In this document: positions 17,701 through 25,779 of the stretch, one piece after another | How positions within the stretch are numbered: position 1 is the first letter of the stretch | Layout of the letters: each line of letters opens with the position of its first letter | Origin: Paenibacillus roseus | GTDB taxonomy: Bacteria; Bacillota; Bacilli; Paenibacillales; Paenibacillaceae | Assembly (NCBI RefSeq): GCF_016424485.1 | Contig: NZ_JAELUP010000020.1 | Span: forward strand, 41,434 to 105,433 | Direction: 5' to 3' | Length of the DNA stretch: 64,000 nt | The notes under the pieces: model-generated | Databases searched by the model: none | What the model was told of the DNA's origin: nothing | What the model saw: only the letters and a program-made list of their open reading frames with translations | Position numbers and translations under genes: made by a program

Positions 17701-19803
17701 ATGGGAAAATCGTTAAAAACCGACCGTTTTACACTAGGCGTCTGCTACTATCCCGAGCATTGGGACGAAGCGTTGTGGGAAGAAGATTTCCAGCGCATGA
17801 AAGCGATGCGCTTTGACATCATTAGAATTGCTGAGTTTGCTTGGGCGATTTTCGAGCCGGAGGAAGGGCGTTATGACTTCTCACTGTTCGATCGCGCGCT
17901 TGATGCCGCGCATCGCCATGGACTGAAAGTGATCATGGGGACGCCGACTGCGACGCCGCCGGCGTGGCTGACGACGAAATATCCCGAGGTGCTTAACGCG
18001 ACAATCGACGGTCTGCCGTATCATCATGGGGCGCGTCGCCATTATAACTACAGTTCGACGAAATATCGGGAGCTGTGCGCGAATATTGTACGGCGGATGG
18101 CCGTGCATTTCAAGGACCATCCTGCGATTGTCGGGTGGCAGATCGACAACGAGTTCAACTGCCAGATCGATACGTACTACGCTGAAGCCGATCATCTCGC
18201 GTTCCGGGAGTGGCTGAAGCGCAAATACGGTACGTTGGACAAGTTGAATCAGGCGTGGGGGACGGTCTTCTGGAGCCAGACCTATACCGATTGGGAGCAG
18301 GTTCATCTGACACGTCGTGTCGTGTCCAATACGCCGAACCCACATCAGGCGCTGGATGAGAAACGATTCATTTCTGACAATACGATCGACTTTGCGAAGG
18401 TGCAGACCGATATTTTGCGCGACATTGCGCCGCACCACTGGTTGACGACAAACGGTCTGTTCGGTCATTTGGACAGCCATCGGCTGACGGACGAGCAGCT
18501 CGATTTTTTCTCGTATGATACGTATCCGTTGTTTGCGACGATTTTTAACGATCCAAATGAAGAGGAACCGCTCCTCGACCGAAAATGGAGTTTGAACCTG
18601 AGCGCTGTACGTGATGTAAGTCCTAACTTCTGTGTCATGGAGCAACAGTCGGGTCCGGGAGGATGGACGAACAGCATCGAGTTGCCTACGCCCGAGCCAG
18701 GGCAAATGCGGCTCTGGACGTACCAATCGATCGCGCACGGCGCGGATATGGTTCTGTTCTTTCGCTGGCGGACGGCAACGGTCGGTACGGAAATGTACTG
18801 GCACGGCATTAACGATTACCATAACCAGCCCAATCGGCGCGTGGCGGAAGCGACCATTATTGGCGAGGAATTGCAACGGCTTGGCGAAGGGCTCGTCGGC
18901 CGTCGGTACGTTGCCGAAGTGGCGTTGCTCGACGACTACGACAATGAATGGGACGGCGAGCACGACACCTATCCGGGCGCGCTGCGCGGCGCGAGCTACG
19001 GCGCGTGGTACAAGCAGCTCCAATACCGTCACATTCCGGCGGACCGGGTGAAGTTGCGGACGGGGGTCGGGCTGGACGAGCTGCGCAAGTACAAATTTGT
19101 CGTCTATCCGCATCCGGCGATTTTGACGGAGGAAACGGCAATGCTGCTGAAGGAGTACGTGAAAGGCGGGGGCAAAGTCGTATTCGGTGCGCGCACCGGG
19201 TACAAGGACGAAACCGGCCGGTGTCGGATGATGCCGTTCCCGGGTTATGCAGCCGAGCTGTGCGGCATTCATCTAGAAGACTTTACGCGTATTGCAGGTA
19301 CAGTGAAGCCTGCGTTGGTCAGGATGGTTGGCGAAGCAGCAGGATTGACGGCGGGAGCGGTCGCGGAGGCTGCCTCAGAATTCCCTGCGATCAAGTTTAA
19401 TGACATTATTGCGGTGGATCAACCGAGCGTGACGGTCGAAGCGGAATATACGACGGCTTATTACGCGGGCAAACCGGCCATGACCTGCAACCGCGTCGGC
19501 GCGGGTGAGGCTTGGTACTACGGCGCGGCGTTCTCAGAGGCGGTCGTCGACAAGCTGATTAATCGGCTCGGGCTGCAATCACCGGTCGCTGACTGGTGCG
19601 AGCTGCCGCGCCAAGTGGAGCTGGCTGTCCGCGTCGATGATGCCGGGGAAGCGTGGCATTTCCTGCTGAACTACGGGGCCAACGAAGCGTACATTCGCGT
19701 CGCAGAAGAAGTCGAGGACGTCATTAGCGGTGAATGGCTGACTGGCGATGCGACGATACCGGGGTACGGAGTGCGAATTTTGCGAAAGAGCGATAAAAGC
19801 TGA
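17701..19803 (+). CDS. GH42 beta-galactosidase
   Basis: Retaining beta-galactosidase of 700 residues, intracellular (no signal peptide). It starts at ATG 17701 after GAGGAG. The N-terminal TIM barrel begins GVCYYPEHWDEALWEEDF. The acid/base Glu lies in GWQIDNEFNC and the nucleophile Glu in FCVMEQQSGPGGW. A trimerisation domain (residues about 400-600) and a small C-terminal beta domain follow. In this operon it would trim galactose once the fucosidases have removed fucose. Confidence 0.92.
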   Translation: MGKSLKTDRFTLGVCYYPEHWDEALWEEDFQRMKAMRFDIIRIAEFAWAIFEPEEGRYDFSLFDRALDAAHRHGLKVIMGTPTATPPAWLTTKYPEVLNATIDGLPYHHGARRHYNYSSTKYRELCANIVRRMAVHFKDHPAIVGWQIDNEFNCQIDTYYAEADHLAFREWLKRKYGTLDKLNQAWGTVFWSQTYTDWEQVHLTRRVVSNTPNPHQALDEKRFISDNTIDFAKVQTDILRDIAPHHWLTTNGLFGHLDSHRLTDEQLDFFSYDTYPLFATIFNDPNEEEPLLDRKWSLNLSAVRDVSPNFCVMEQQSGPGGWTNSIELPTPEPGQMRLWTYQSIAHGADMVLFFRWRTATVGTEMYWHGINDYHNQPNRRVAEATIIGEELQRLGEGLVGRRYVAEVALLDDYDNEWDGEHDTYPGALRGASYGAWYKQLQYRHIPADRVKLRTGVGLDELRKYKFVVYPHPAILTEETAMLLKEYVKGGGKVVFGARTGYKDETGRCRMMPFPGYAAELCGIHLEDFTRIAGTVKPALVRMVGEAAGLTAGAVAEAASEFPAIKFNDIIAVDQPSVTVEAEYTTAYYAGKPAMTCNRVGAGEAWYYGAAFSEAVVDKLINRLGLQSPVADWCELPRQVELAVRVDDAGEAWHFLLNYGANEAYIRVAEEVEDVISGEWLTGDATIPGYGVRILRKSDKS

Positions 19804-19868
19804 TACTGGCTTGGAGACAGAGTCGATCAAATAAGTAGATAAAGCTTTGGAAGTTGATGTTATATTGA

Positions 19869-19899
19869 AGAAACCCGCCGATAAAGCGGGTTCTTTTGT
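19869..19899 (+). terminator. Rho-independent terminator of the fucoside/galactoside operon
   Basis: GAAACCCGC and GCGGGTTC form a stem around CGATAAA, followed by TTTTGTT. Confidence 0.8.
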
Positions 19900-19989
19900 T
19901 GTACACCCACATGGACGTCAAAAATCCGCAATGGATGCCGTTTGAGTGAATGTAGGCCCGCTTGTTTCTTGTGGCAGGAAAGCAGAAGT

Positions 19990-20697
19990 TTAACATCGTA
20001 CATGCTTTCGTTTAAAGCCAAGTTTTCCTCTCGCTGCAGTCTTTTGAATATTTCCGACAGCGTTTAGGAACTTGCTTTTTCCCGTGTCACTTTTGACCTC
20101 TACCGGGCTTACTGCATTCCCTGTAGCCACCGCCTTGTCGTGAAGTGGTAAATAGGAAGTCGCCACCGTGTATATAAAATTGCTCATTGAATATTTCGTT
20201 CGCTCGGGAGCAGCGTGGATCGTATTCTCCACCTGTTCAAGCATCTTGGTAAGTTTGCTTTTCGAAAATTCGCTGTCCGGACGGCTCCCCAATAACCAGC
20301 AATAGCAACTCCAGCCTGCTGACATTCTCAGATCTTCGCCACTTGCAATCCACTTATCGGCAACCTCTTGCGCAATATCCGCTTCCGACAAAGTGACCGC
20401 TACTACAAAATCGGACAACATATAAAAATATGCCGAATCCAGCCAACGGTCATAATCCGCCTCAGTCATGGAATTTGGCTCAGCTATGATTCCGGCAAAG
20501 TACATTGCGTCGTAATTCCCCGAGGCATAAAGCTGCTCCGCCAAAGGTTGATTGAGCTTGGTCTTCTTGAAAATTGGTTTCATTTCTCCTGTCGCCACTC
20601 CAAAAAGCGGCTCCTGCGCGCCATTGGAAAGGTACATTTTCTTGAGTCGTTCCTTGCCGAGAGCTTCGAGTTCCTGCATCACCGTTTCTGAATTCAT
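19990..20697 (-). CDS. DNA alkylation repair protein (AlkC/AlkD-like HEAT-repeat family)
   Basis: The 235-residue protein reads as a helical repeat fold of the DNA-alkylation-repair family. It shows GVATGEMKPIFKKT near the start and the regular amphipathic helices typical of these monofunctional glycosylases, which remove bulky alkylated bases without base flipping. GAAGGAAG precedes ATG 20697. The gene is monocistronic and faces the Cas5-like gene across a 420-bp gap. The glycosylase Asp cannot be placed with confidence. Confidence 0.75.
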   Translation of the reverse strand: MNSETVMQELEALGKERLKKMYLSNGAQEPLFGVATGEMKPIFKKTKLNQPLAEQLYASGNYDAMYFAGIIAEPNSMTEADYDRWLDSAYFYMLSDFVVAVTLSEADIAQEVADKWIASGEDLRMSAGWSCYCWLLGSRPDSEFSKSKLTKMLEQVENTIHAAPERTKYSMSNFIYTVATSYLPLHDKAVATGNAVSPVEVKSDTGKSKFLNAVGNIQKTAARGKLGFKRKHVRC

Positions 20698-21117
20698 CGT
20701 TTTACACTTCCTTCGCCTGGAGGGTTGCCGATATATTTCTTAAGTATATGATACCTGACTCCACTCAAAGGTGCCACTGCCTAACCCACTCCCTATCAGC
20801 TTGCGCCGCTCGAACACAAGCTTTGCAAAAGGAACATGGGGAGGAAAATTCCATCCTGATTTTCAACCGCAGAAAATGATGTCACCACGTATCGCATTCT
20901 ATAGGCCTATGGGACGATGAATTGTCCGTAAGTTTACTTTTTCCCAGCTGTCCAATAAATAATTTCAACTACCTGCTATCGAATATATAGTAAAATCATA
21001 CTACACATATAGACCTATTGCGAGTATACTAAAAGAGTATATTCCAAAAATGGAAGGGGGAGGTAAGCCCTGCGTAGGTAAGTGCTTTTCGGCTTTAAAT
21101 TTAGGGGAGGAGACATA
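20698..21117. other. Divergent intergenic region
   Basis: This 420-bp AT-rich stretch separates two divergent genes and should contain both promoters. On the minus strand TATACT (20743-20748) is a possible -10. On the plus strand GAGTATA is repeated at 21022-21028 and 21035-21041. I see no CRISPR repeats, no further cas gene fragment and no convincing small gene. Confidence 0.4.
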
Positions 21118-21789
21118 ATGGGGTACGGAATCCGGCTTCTGGTTTGGGGAAGCTATGCTTGCTTTGCCCGTTCCGATTATAAGGATAGACGGGTAAGCTA
21201 TGATGTAATGACTCCTTCTGCTGCAAGGGGAGTCTTGGAGTCGATTCATTGGAAGCCAGCTATCCGATGGGTAGTCGATCGGATTGATGTCATCAATGAA
21301 ATTCAGCTGGAGAGGGTTTCACGTATCGAGATGGACCCGACGGCTGCGGTATCCGGGCTCAGGGAGCCGATGAGCGGCAAGCGGCCGTTATTGTCTCCGA
21401 TGCCCGCGGGAGAGCAGAACCTTCATGAGGGCCTGCTGCTGCGGGATGTGAAGTACGTCATTCATGCGCATTTTGTCATGACGCCGCGCGCTGGGGAGCA
21501 AGATCATCCGGAGAAGCACTATAATATTTTTTTGCGGCGCGCCCGCAAACGTCAGTGCTTTTACCATCCGTACCTCGGAGCCAGAGAGTTTCCGGCCATT
21601 TTTACCTTGCTTGAGGACCATGACATGACACCTTTATCCTGTTATAAAGATCAGCCCGACCGTGAGCTGGGATGCATGCTGTGGGATTTAGACTTCAAGC
21701 ATGAAATGAAGCCTTTGTACTTCAAGGCTATTATGAGGGGAGGGACGATTGCCGTCCCGGATCTGCTGCAGAAGGATGCGAAATCCTGA
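21118..21789 (+). CDS. cas5: Isolated type I-C-like Cas5 (Cas5c/Cas5d) protein
   Basis: In type I-C CRISPR systems Cas5c cuts pre-crRNA and stays bound to the crRNA 5' handle in Cascade. ATG 21118 is preceded by GGGGAGGAG and gives 223 residues, a normal family length. The N-terminus GIRLLVWGSYACFARSDY is a RAMP-type beta strand. SAARGVLESIHWKPAIRW matches the family block around the Tyr of ESIYWKP; here that position is His. KDVKYVIHAHF and the catalytic-region pair in EKHYNIFLRRA are kept, as is the ending YFKAIMRGGTIAVP. No cas3, cas8c, cas7, cas4, cas1, cas2 or repeat array is nearby, and a terminator follows directly, so this is an orphan. The frame is intact. It could be a domesticated RNA nuclease or a recent relic. 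Confidence 0.8.
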   Translation: MGYGIRLLVWGSYACFARSDYKDRRVSYDVMTPSAARGVLESIHWKPAIRWVVDRIDVINEIQLERVSRIEMDPTAAVSGLREPMSGKRPLLSPMPAGEQNLHEGLLLRDVKYVIHAHFVMTPRAGEQDHPEKHYNIFLRRARKRQCFYHPYLGAREFPAIFTLLEDHDMTPLSCYKDQPDRELGCMLWDLDFKHEMKPLYFKAIMRGGTIAVPDLLQKDAKS

Positions 21790-21847
21790 TCTGTCACGCA
21801 AAATACCCTGCCTGACATTAATGGGGCTTACTATATTAAGGAGGCAT

Positions 21848-21887
21848 GGCAGACCGTAGCTTATGGTACGCGTCTGTCTTTTTTTTC
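21848..21887 (+). terminator. Terminator of the orphan cas5 gene
   Basis: CAGAC-CGTA (21850-21858) pairs with TACG-CGTCTG (21867-21876) and eight T follow. Confidence 0.65.
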
Positions 21888-21927
21888 GCGAAACGAAGCC
21901 TTCATCCGTCATAGGACGACAAAGCTG

Positions 21928-22215
21928 TTAACGCTTGTTGCCAATGTACGTCAGCAGCGCGATTCCGATGATGCCAATAATGCTTCCTGCACCTGCCGCT
22001 GCGCTGAGAATCCCAAATCCGAGACCGCGAAAGCCTCCCGAAGCCAGACTGATGATCAAGGCGATGATACTGATCAAAAGGACAAGCCCGGACGGGAAGA
22101 ATAGCGAACGTAAGTTATTTGGTGAGCGCTGATAAGTAAAGTGGGCAATAATTAGCAGTGCGAGTGCAACGCCGCCGCTGACAGCAGCTAAAAACAATAT
22201 GTCCACGTTCAACAT
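21928..22215 (-). CDS. Small three-helix membrane protein (YesK-like)
   Basis: A protein of about 95 residues with three hydrophobic helices; the middle part PSGLVLLISIIALIISL then GFRGLGFG resembles the small YesK-like membrane family of Bacillales, whose function is unknown. The start is uncertain: AAGGGG abuts ATG 22215, and TTG 22212 or GTG 22206 would be better spaced. A longer frame to 22353 adds an unlikely basic extension. It is convergent with cas5. Confidence 0.55.
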   Translation of the reverse strand: MLNVDILFLAAVSGGVALALLIIAHFTYQRSPNNLRSLFFPSGLVLLISIIALIISLASGGFRGLGFGILSAAAGAGSIIGIIGIALLTYIGNKR

Positions 22216-22385
22216 CCCCTTGCAATGGCTATTTTTGTACCAGTATACCACAACGGGAATTCCATTTATTTGAATTGTTCCTTTCAACCGTTTAAAATAA
22301 AGATAACAACCAAGCGCCATTCGCGTTCTTCCAGCACCGTGAGGCCCGTTCATCTCAGCCAGCTCTAAAAATATGTAAAAGACAA

Positions 22386-22426
22386 CAAAGAGGCTCTAGC
22401 TCGTGAATATCAGCTGGGGCCTCTTA
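22386..22426 (-). terminator. Terminator-like hairpin (reads on the minus strand)
   Basis: AGAGGC and GCCTCT arms (22389-22394 and 22418-22424) with AGCT/AGCT extension. On the minus strand the hairpin is followed by T-rich sequence and would end transcription of the gene at 22521-22880. Confidence 0.5.
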
Positions 22427-22520
22427 TGTTTTATTAATGGACGCCAGATAGAACAAGCGGGCATATAAGCCGACTCGCACATGAGAAGCCTCGGACAGGT
22501 TGGCTGACTTGCCAAGCTCT

Positions 22521-22880
22521 CTATACGAGTGCGAAAAGGAAGGTGATCTCTCCCACTTCAAGCCCAACAGGCTGAGTGAAGGCCGGTCGAAATTGATAGG
22601 ATGCGGACAACTCGGCTGCACCCTGCGACCCGGACGGAGCCGATATATATTTTTTTCGGCGCGATCTTCCTTTCTTGCCGCGGCCCTTGACGGCTATGCC
22701 TTCGGGTTTAGATGGGCGGCGAACGGTCTGCCCCCCTTCAGGTCCGTTCAGCACGACCCGACCGCCGCGGCATGAATGCAGGACGCCGATATAATGGTGG
22801 CCTTTTTTGCTCACGGCGCATACAAGCTGTCCCCTAAGGGATTGAAGACGTTCCTCATTAATTGGAAAGATGCGTTCCAT
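22521..22880 (-). CDS. Hypothetical basic protein
   Basis: 119 residues, start ATG 22880 with an excellent GGAGGTG 9 nt upstream, which supports a real gene. The first 45 residues form a small beta-rich unit (LRGQLVCAVSKKGHHYIGVL then RGGRVVLNG), reminiscent of Sm-like or SH3-like folds that bind nucleic acid. The middle is Lys/Arg/Gly-rich and probably disordered; the C-terminus is hydrophobic. I do not recognise a family. Confidence 0.6.
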   Translation of the reverse strand: MERIFPINEERLQSLRGQLVCAVSKKGHHYIGVLHSCRGGRVVLNGPEGGQTVRRPSKPEGIAVKGRGKKGRSRRKKYISAPSGSQGAAELSASYQFRPAFTQPVGLEVGEITFLFALV

Positions 22881-23035
22881 TTATAAAACACCTCCATCGA
22901 ATTCTATGAGCAGTCTATGCAGGGCAGGGCATGTGCGTATAGATGGATACCCATTTTACACGATAAGAATTGAGGCGGAGAAGGAACAAGGCTTGCAATG
23001 TTCATAAAAACTCTGCACAGGAGGTAGGAGTCCGT

Positions 23036-23845
23036 ATGGGAGTAAATATCATGCGAGGTCGAGCAGACAGGCGGCGGAAAGATAGAGGAAAGGCAATATT
23101 ATTCTCCCTTCTTGCCGTACTCGCGTTGGGGGCGTGGCTGATCGGTACAGAAGGCGGTCAAAAAACGATGGATACTGCAATTGGCAGTGTATCGCCGCTT
23201 CAGCACGATGCGCTTGTACTTTGGGAGTGGGCGGACCCGCTGCTGGAGGGCGGGTCGACATCGGCAGCGTGGTCTTTCCGATGGGACGCGAAGGGTTCGG
23301 CTGCAAGAAGACAGGCGGACGAAGTAGCGGCTGCGCTGGGTCTTCCTGACGGCCCGGACACGCTCAAGGAAAATAGCGGCGGGGAAAAAGTGTGGCAAAG
23401 CTCGGATACGATGGAGTCGGCCCGGGTTACGTTATGGTATCGTACTCAGACGGAGGGCAAGGGCGGCGATCAGGGCTTGCTCGTGCTGCTGCTGGACAAT
23501 GTGGAGGGGACGCCGCAAAGCCAGTTGGAGGAATCGTACGGCAAAATTGAGGAGGCGTTGAAGGATGCCGGTGTATCCGCATCACCAAGCGTGACCTTCC
23601 GCGGAATCGCGCAATCTGCGGACGCAGCGAACCAACTGGCGGAGAGGGCGGAGGCCCAGCGGCTAGAAAGTTATTCGGACAAGCATACCTTGAGCGAAAC
23701 GTACTGGACTGAGCAATTGAACAGCGTGGCACAAAGCGGTATGTACAAGGTCAATTTGCAGCTGGCAACCCGGCAGGATCAAGAGATTGGGAAGACCCGA
23801 TTGATCGTCGGCGTGCCGTTAATTACGGGCGATTATTTGCAGTAG
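23036..23845 (+). CDS. ywmB: YwmB-family protein
   Basis: 269 residues. ATG 23036 follows AGGAGGT with 10-nt spacing; an in-frame open stretch back to 22970 is less likely. A membrane anchor (AILFSLLAVLALGAWLIG, residues about 22-40) is followed by an extracytoplasmic domain ending LIVGVPLITGDYLQ, characteristic of YwmB. This family has a TATA-box-binding-protein-like fold and an unknown role at the cell surface. In Bacillus it sits near cell-wall genes; here it precedes zwf. Confidence 0.7.
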   Translation: MGVNIMRGRADRRRKDRGKAILFSLLAVLALGAWLIGTEGGQKTMDTAIGSVSPLQHDALVLWEWADPLLEGGSTSAAWSFRWDAKGSAARRQADEVAAALGLPDGPDTLKENSGGEKVWQSSDTMESARVTLWYRTQTEGKGGDQGLLVLLLDNVEGTPQSQLEESYGKIEEALKDAGVSASPSVTFRGIAQSADAANQLAERAEAQRLESYSDKHTLSETYWTEQLNSVAQSGMYKVNLQLATRQDQEIGKTRLIVGVPLITGDYLQ

Positions 23846-23948
23846 AAGACAGGGAAATAAATACATTATATTAGAAAAATAATTGAAAATGAGTATGAGC
23901 GAGAAGACACAGTGAATTTGAGGATAAACTGTGGCCGAGTGATCAAAA

Positions 23949-23978
23949 ATAATTGATGCTATCATTAGTTTTTTTTAT
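23949..23978 (+). terminator. Terminator after ywmB
   Basis: TAATTGAT-GCT-ATCATTA forms a small stem with one bulge, followed by a run of eight to ten T. Confidence 0.6.
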
Positions 23979-24079
23979 GGAGCAATTCATAGCGATTCAG
24001 TGGCATATATGCTACACTACATAACATGTAACCTAATGAGATGGAACCTATAAAATGACATAGGAGAGAGTCTAGTACG

Positions 24080-25636
24080 ATGACAGATCAACATAAATCA
24101 GAAGCTCTGCCGGCTTCAGGCGCTGTTTATTACTTATTCGGGGCGACAGGAGACCTTGCCAAGCGCAAGTTGTTCCCCGCGCTGTTCAGCTTATATAAGG
24201 AAGGCAAGCTCGCAGAGGATTTTGCAGTGGTCGGATTGGCGCGCCGCAGCCGTACAGATGAGCAATTCCAGGCCGAGGTTTATGAGTCCATCAACGAATT
24301 TTGCCGTTACAAGGCAGATGACGCAGAGCTTTGGAATCGATTTGCGCAGCATTTTGTCTATATGTCCTTGGATATCAACGATGTGGAAGGCTTCCGCGAG
24401 CTTACCCGTCTGTCTGAGAAGCTGGATGAGCGCTTTGACATTCCGGGCAACCGCCTGTTCTATCTGGCGCTGGCTCCTGAGCTGTTTGGCCCGGTTTCCT
24501 TCAATCTTCGCGACGGCGGTCTGCTGGAGAGCAAGGGCTGGCATCGTGTTGTTATCGAGAAGCCGTTCGGATACGACCTCCCTTCTGCCCAGAAGCTGAA
24601 CGACCAGATCAATCAGGTATTCAAGGAAGAAGAAATTTTCCGTATTGACCACTATCTCGGCAAGGAAATGGTTCAGAACATCGAAGTCATCCGATTTGCG
24701 AACGCGTTTTTTGAGCCGCTTTGGAATAACAAGCATATTGCCAACGTGCAAATTACACTATCCGAAACTGTAGGGGTCGAGGACCGCGGCGGGTATTATG
24801 ACAAATCTGGCGCCCTGCGCGACATGGGCCAGAACCACATGCTGCAAATGCTGACGATGATTGCAATGGAGCCGCCTAGCCGTCTGCATGGCGAAGATAT
24901 CCGTGACGAGAAGGTGAAAGTGCTTCGTTCCCTTCGCCAATACGAAACGTTTGAGGATGTGCGCAAAAATGTCGTGCGCGGCCAATATTCGGAAGGTGTA
25001 CACAAGGGCAAGCCGCTTCCGGGCTACCGCCAGGAAGAATCGGTTGCGGGCGATTCGGTCACCGAGACTTATTTTGCTGCCAAGGTTGCCGTCGATAATT
25101 TTCGTTGGGCGGGTGTGCCGTTCTACATTCGGACAGGCAAGCGCCTCCCGGTAAAAACTACTGAGGTTGTGATCGAATTCCAGAACATGCCGAACAATGT
25201 GCTGTTCGCAAGCCGTCACAATCTGGCGCCGAACTTGCTCGTTATTCGCGTTAACCCGATGGAGGGCATCTACATCAAAATCAATGCCAAGCAGCCGGGC
25301 TCGGATACGCAAATTCAGCCGGTGGCCATGGAATTCTGCCAAAGCTGCCAGGTCGGCATCAATACGCCGGAAGCGTATGAGCGCTTGATCTATGACGCGG
25401 CACGCGGCGACTCCACGTACTTCACGCGCTGGGATGAAGTATCCCATGCATGGGCATTCGTAGATAAGATCGCCGCTGCATGGCATGACGATACATCGGA
25501 CATCCGTCCATATCCGGCAGGATCATGGGGGCCGACAGAAGCGAGCGATCTGCTGAAGCAGGACGGTTTCCGCTGGTGGCCGGTGAACGGCCAGGAAGAA
25601 GACAATGTCATTTGGGTTAGCAACACAGGCAAATAA
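24080..25636 (+). CDS. zwf: Glucose-6-phosphate 1-dehydrogenase
   Basis: Oxidises glucose 6-phosphate to 6-phosphogluconolactone with NADP+, the entry step of the oxidative pentose phosphate pathway; cytosolic. The 518-residue protein has the dinucleotide motif FGATGDLAKRKLFPAL near residue 20 and the substrate/catalytic motif RIDHYLGKE near residue 190. The length is normal. GGAGAGAG precedes ATG 24080. It is probably monocistronic, with a small hairpin right after the stop. NADPH and ribose 5-phosphate from this route feed the purine pathway encoded downstream. Confidence 0.95.
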   Translation: MTDQHKSEALPASGAVYYLFGATGDLAKRKLFPALFSLYKEGKLAEDFAVVGLARRSRTDEQFQAEVYESINEFCRYKADDAELWNRFAQHFVYMSLDINDVEGFRELTRLSEKLDERFDIPGNRLFYLALAPELFGPVSFNLRDGGLLESKGWHRVVIEKPFGYDLPSAQKLNDQINQVFKEEEIFRIDHYLGKEMVQNIEVIRFANAFFEPLWNNKHIANVQITLSETVGVEDRGGYYDKSGALRDMGQNHMLQMLTMIAMEPPSRLHGEDIRDEKVKVLRSLRQYETFEDVRKNVVRGQYSEGVHKGKPLPGYRQEESVAGDSVTETYFAAKVAVDNFRWAGVPFYIRTGKRLPVKTTEVVIEFQNMPNNVLFASRHNLAPNLLVIRVNPMEGIYIKINAKQPGSDTQIQPVAMEFCQSCQVGINTPEAYERLIYDAARGDSTYFTRWDEVSHAWAFVDKIAAAWHDDTSDIRPYPAGSWGPTEASDLLKQDGFRWWPVNGQEEDNVIWVSNTGK

Positions 25637-25654
25637 CGAAGCTGGTGCTTCGTT
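25635..25654 (+). terminator. Short stem-loop after zwf
   Basis: AACGAAGC (25635-25642) and GCTTCGTT (25647-25654) are perfect complements with a 4-nt loop. There is no T-run, so it is a weak terminator or a 3'-end stabiliser. Confidence 0.5.
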
Positions 25655-25779
25655 AATATAATGTACAATAAGGGCTGGGGGTTCTTCGATTGCTGAAGAG
25701 TCTCCAGCCTTGCAGCGTAAATTTGACCGAATCGGTCATCATCAATTTACTGAAATCTCAAGACGAGAGGACGGCTGGA

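Noticed and set aside
17881..19272. 463-codon antisense frame over GH42
   Set aside because: Arg/Gln-rich shadow translation opposite a conserved glycosidase.
20698..22520. CRISPR array near the Cas5-like gene
   Set aside because: I looked for regularly spaced 28-37-bp repeats around the gene and across the window; none found.
22500..22775. Plus-strand frame opposite the basic hypothetical protein
   Set aside because: The minus-strand gene has GGAGGTG at ideal spacing; the plus frame has no comparable start signal.
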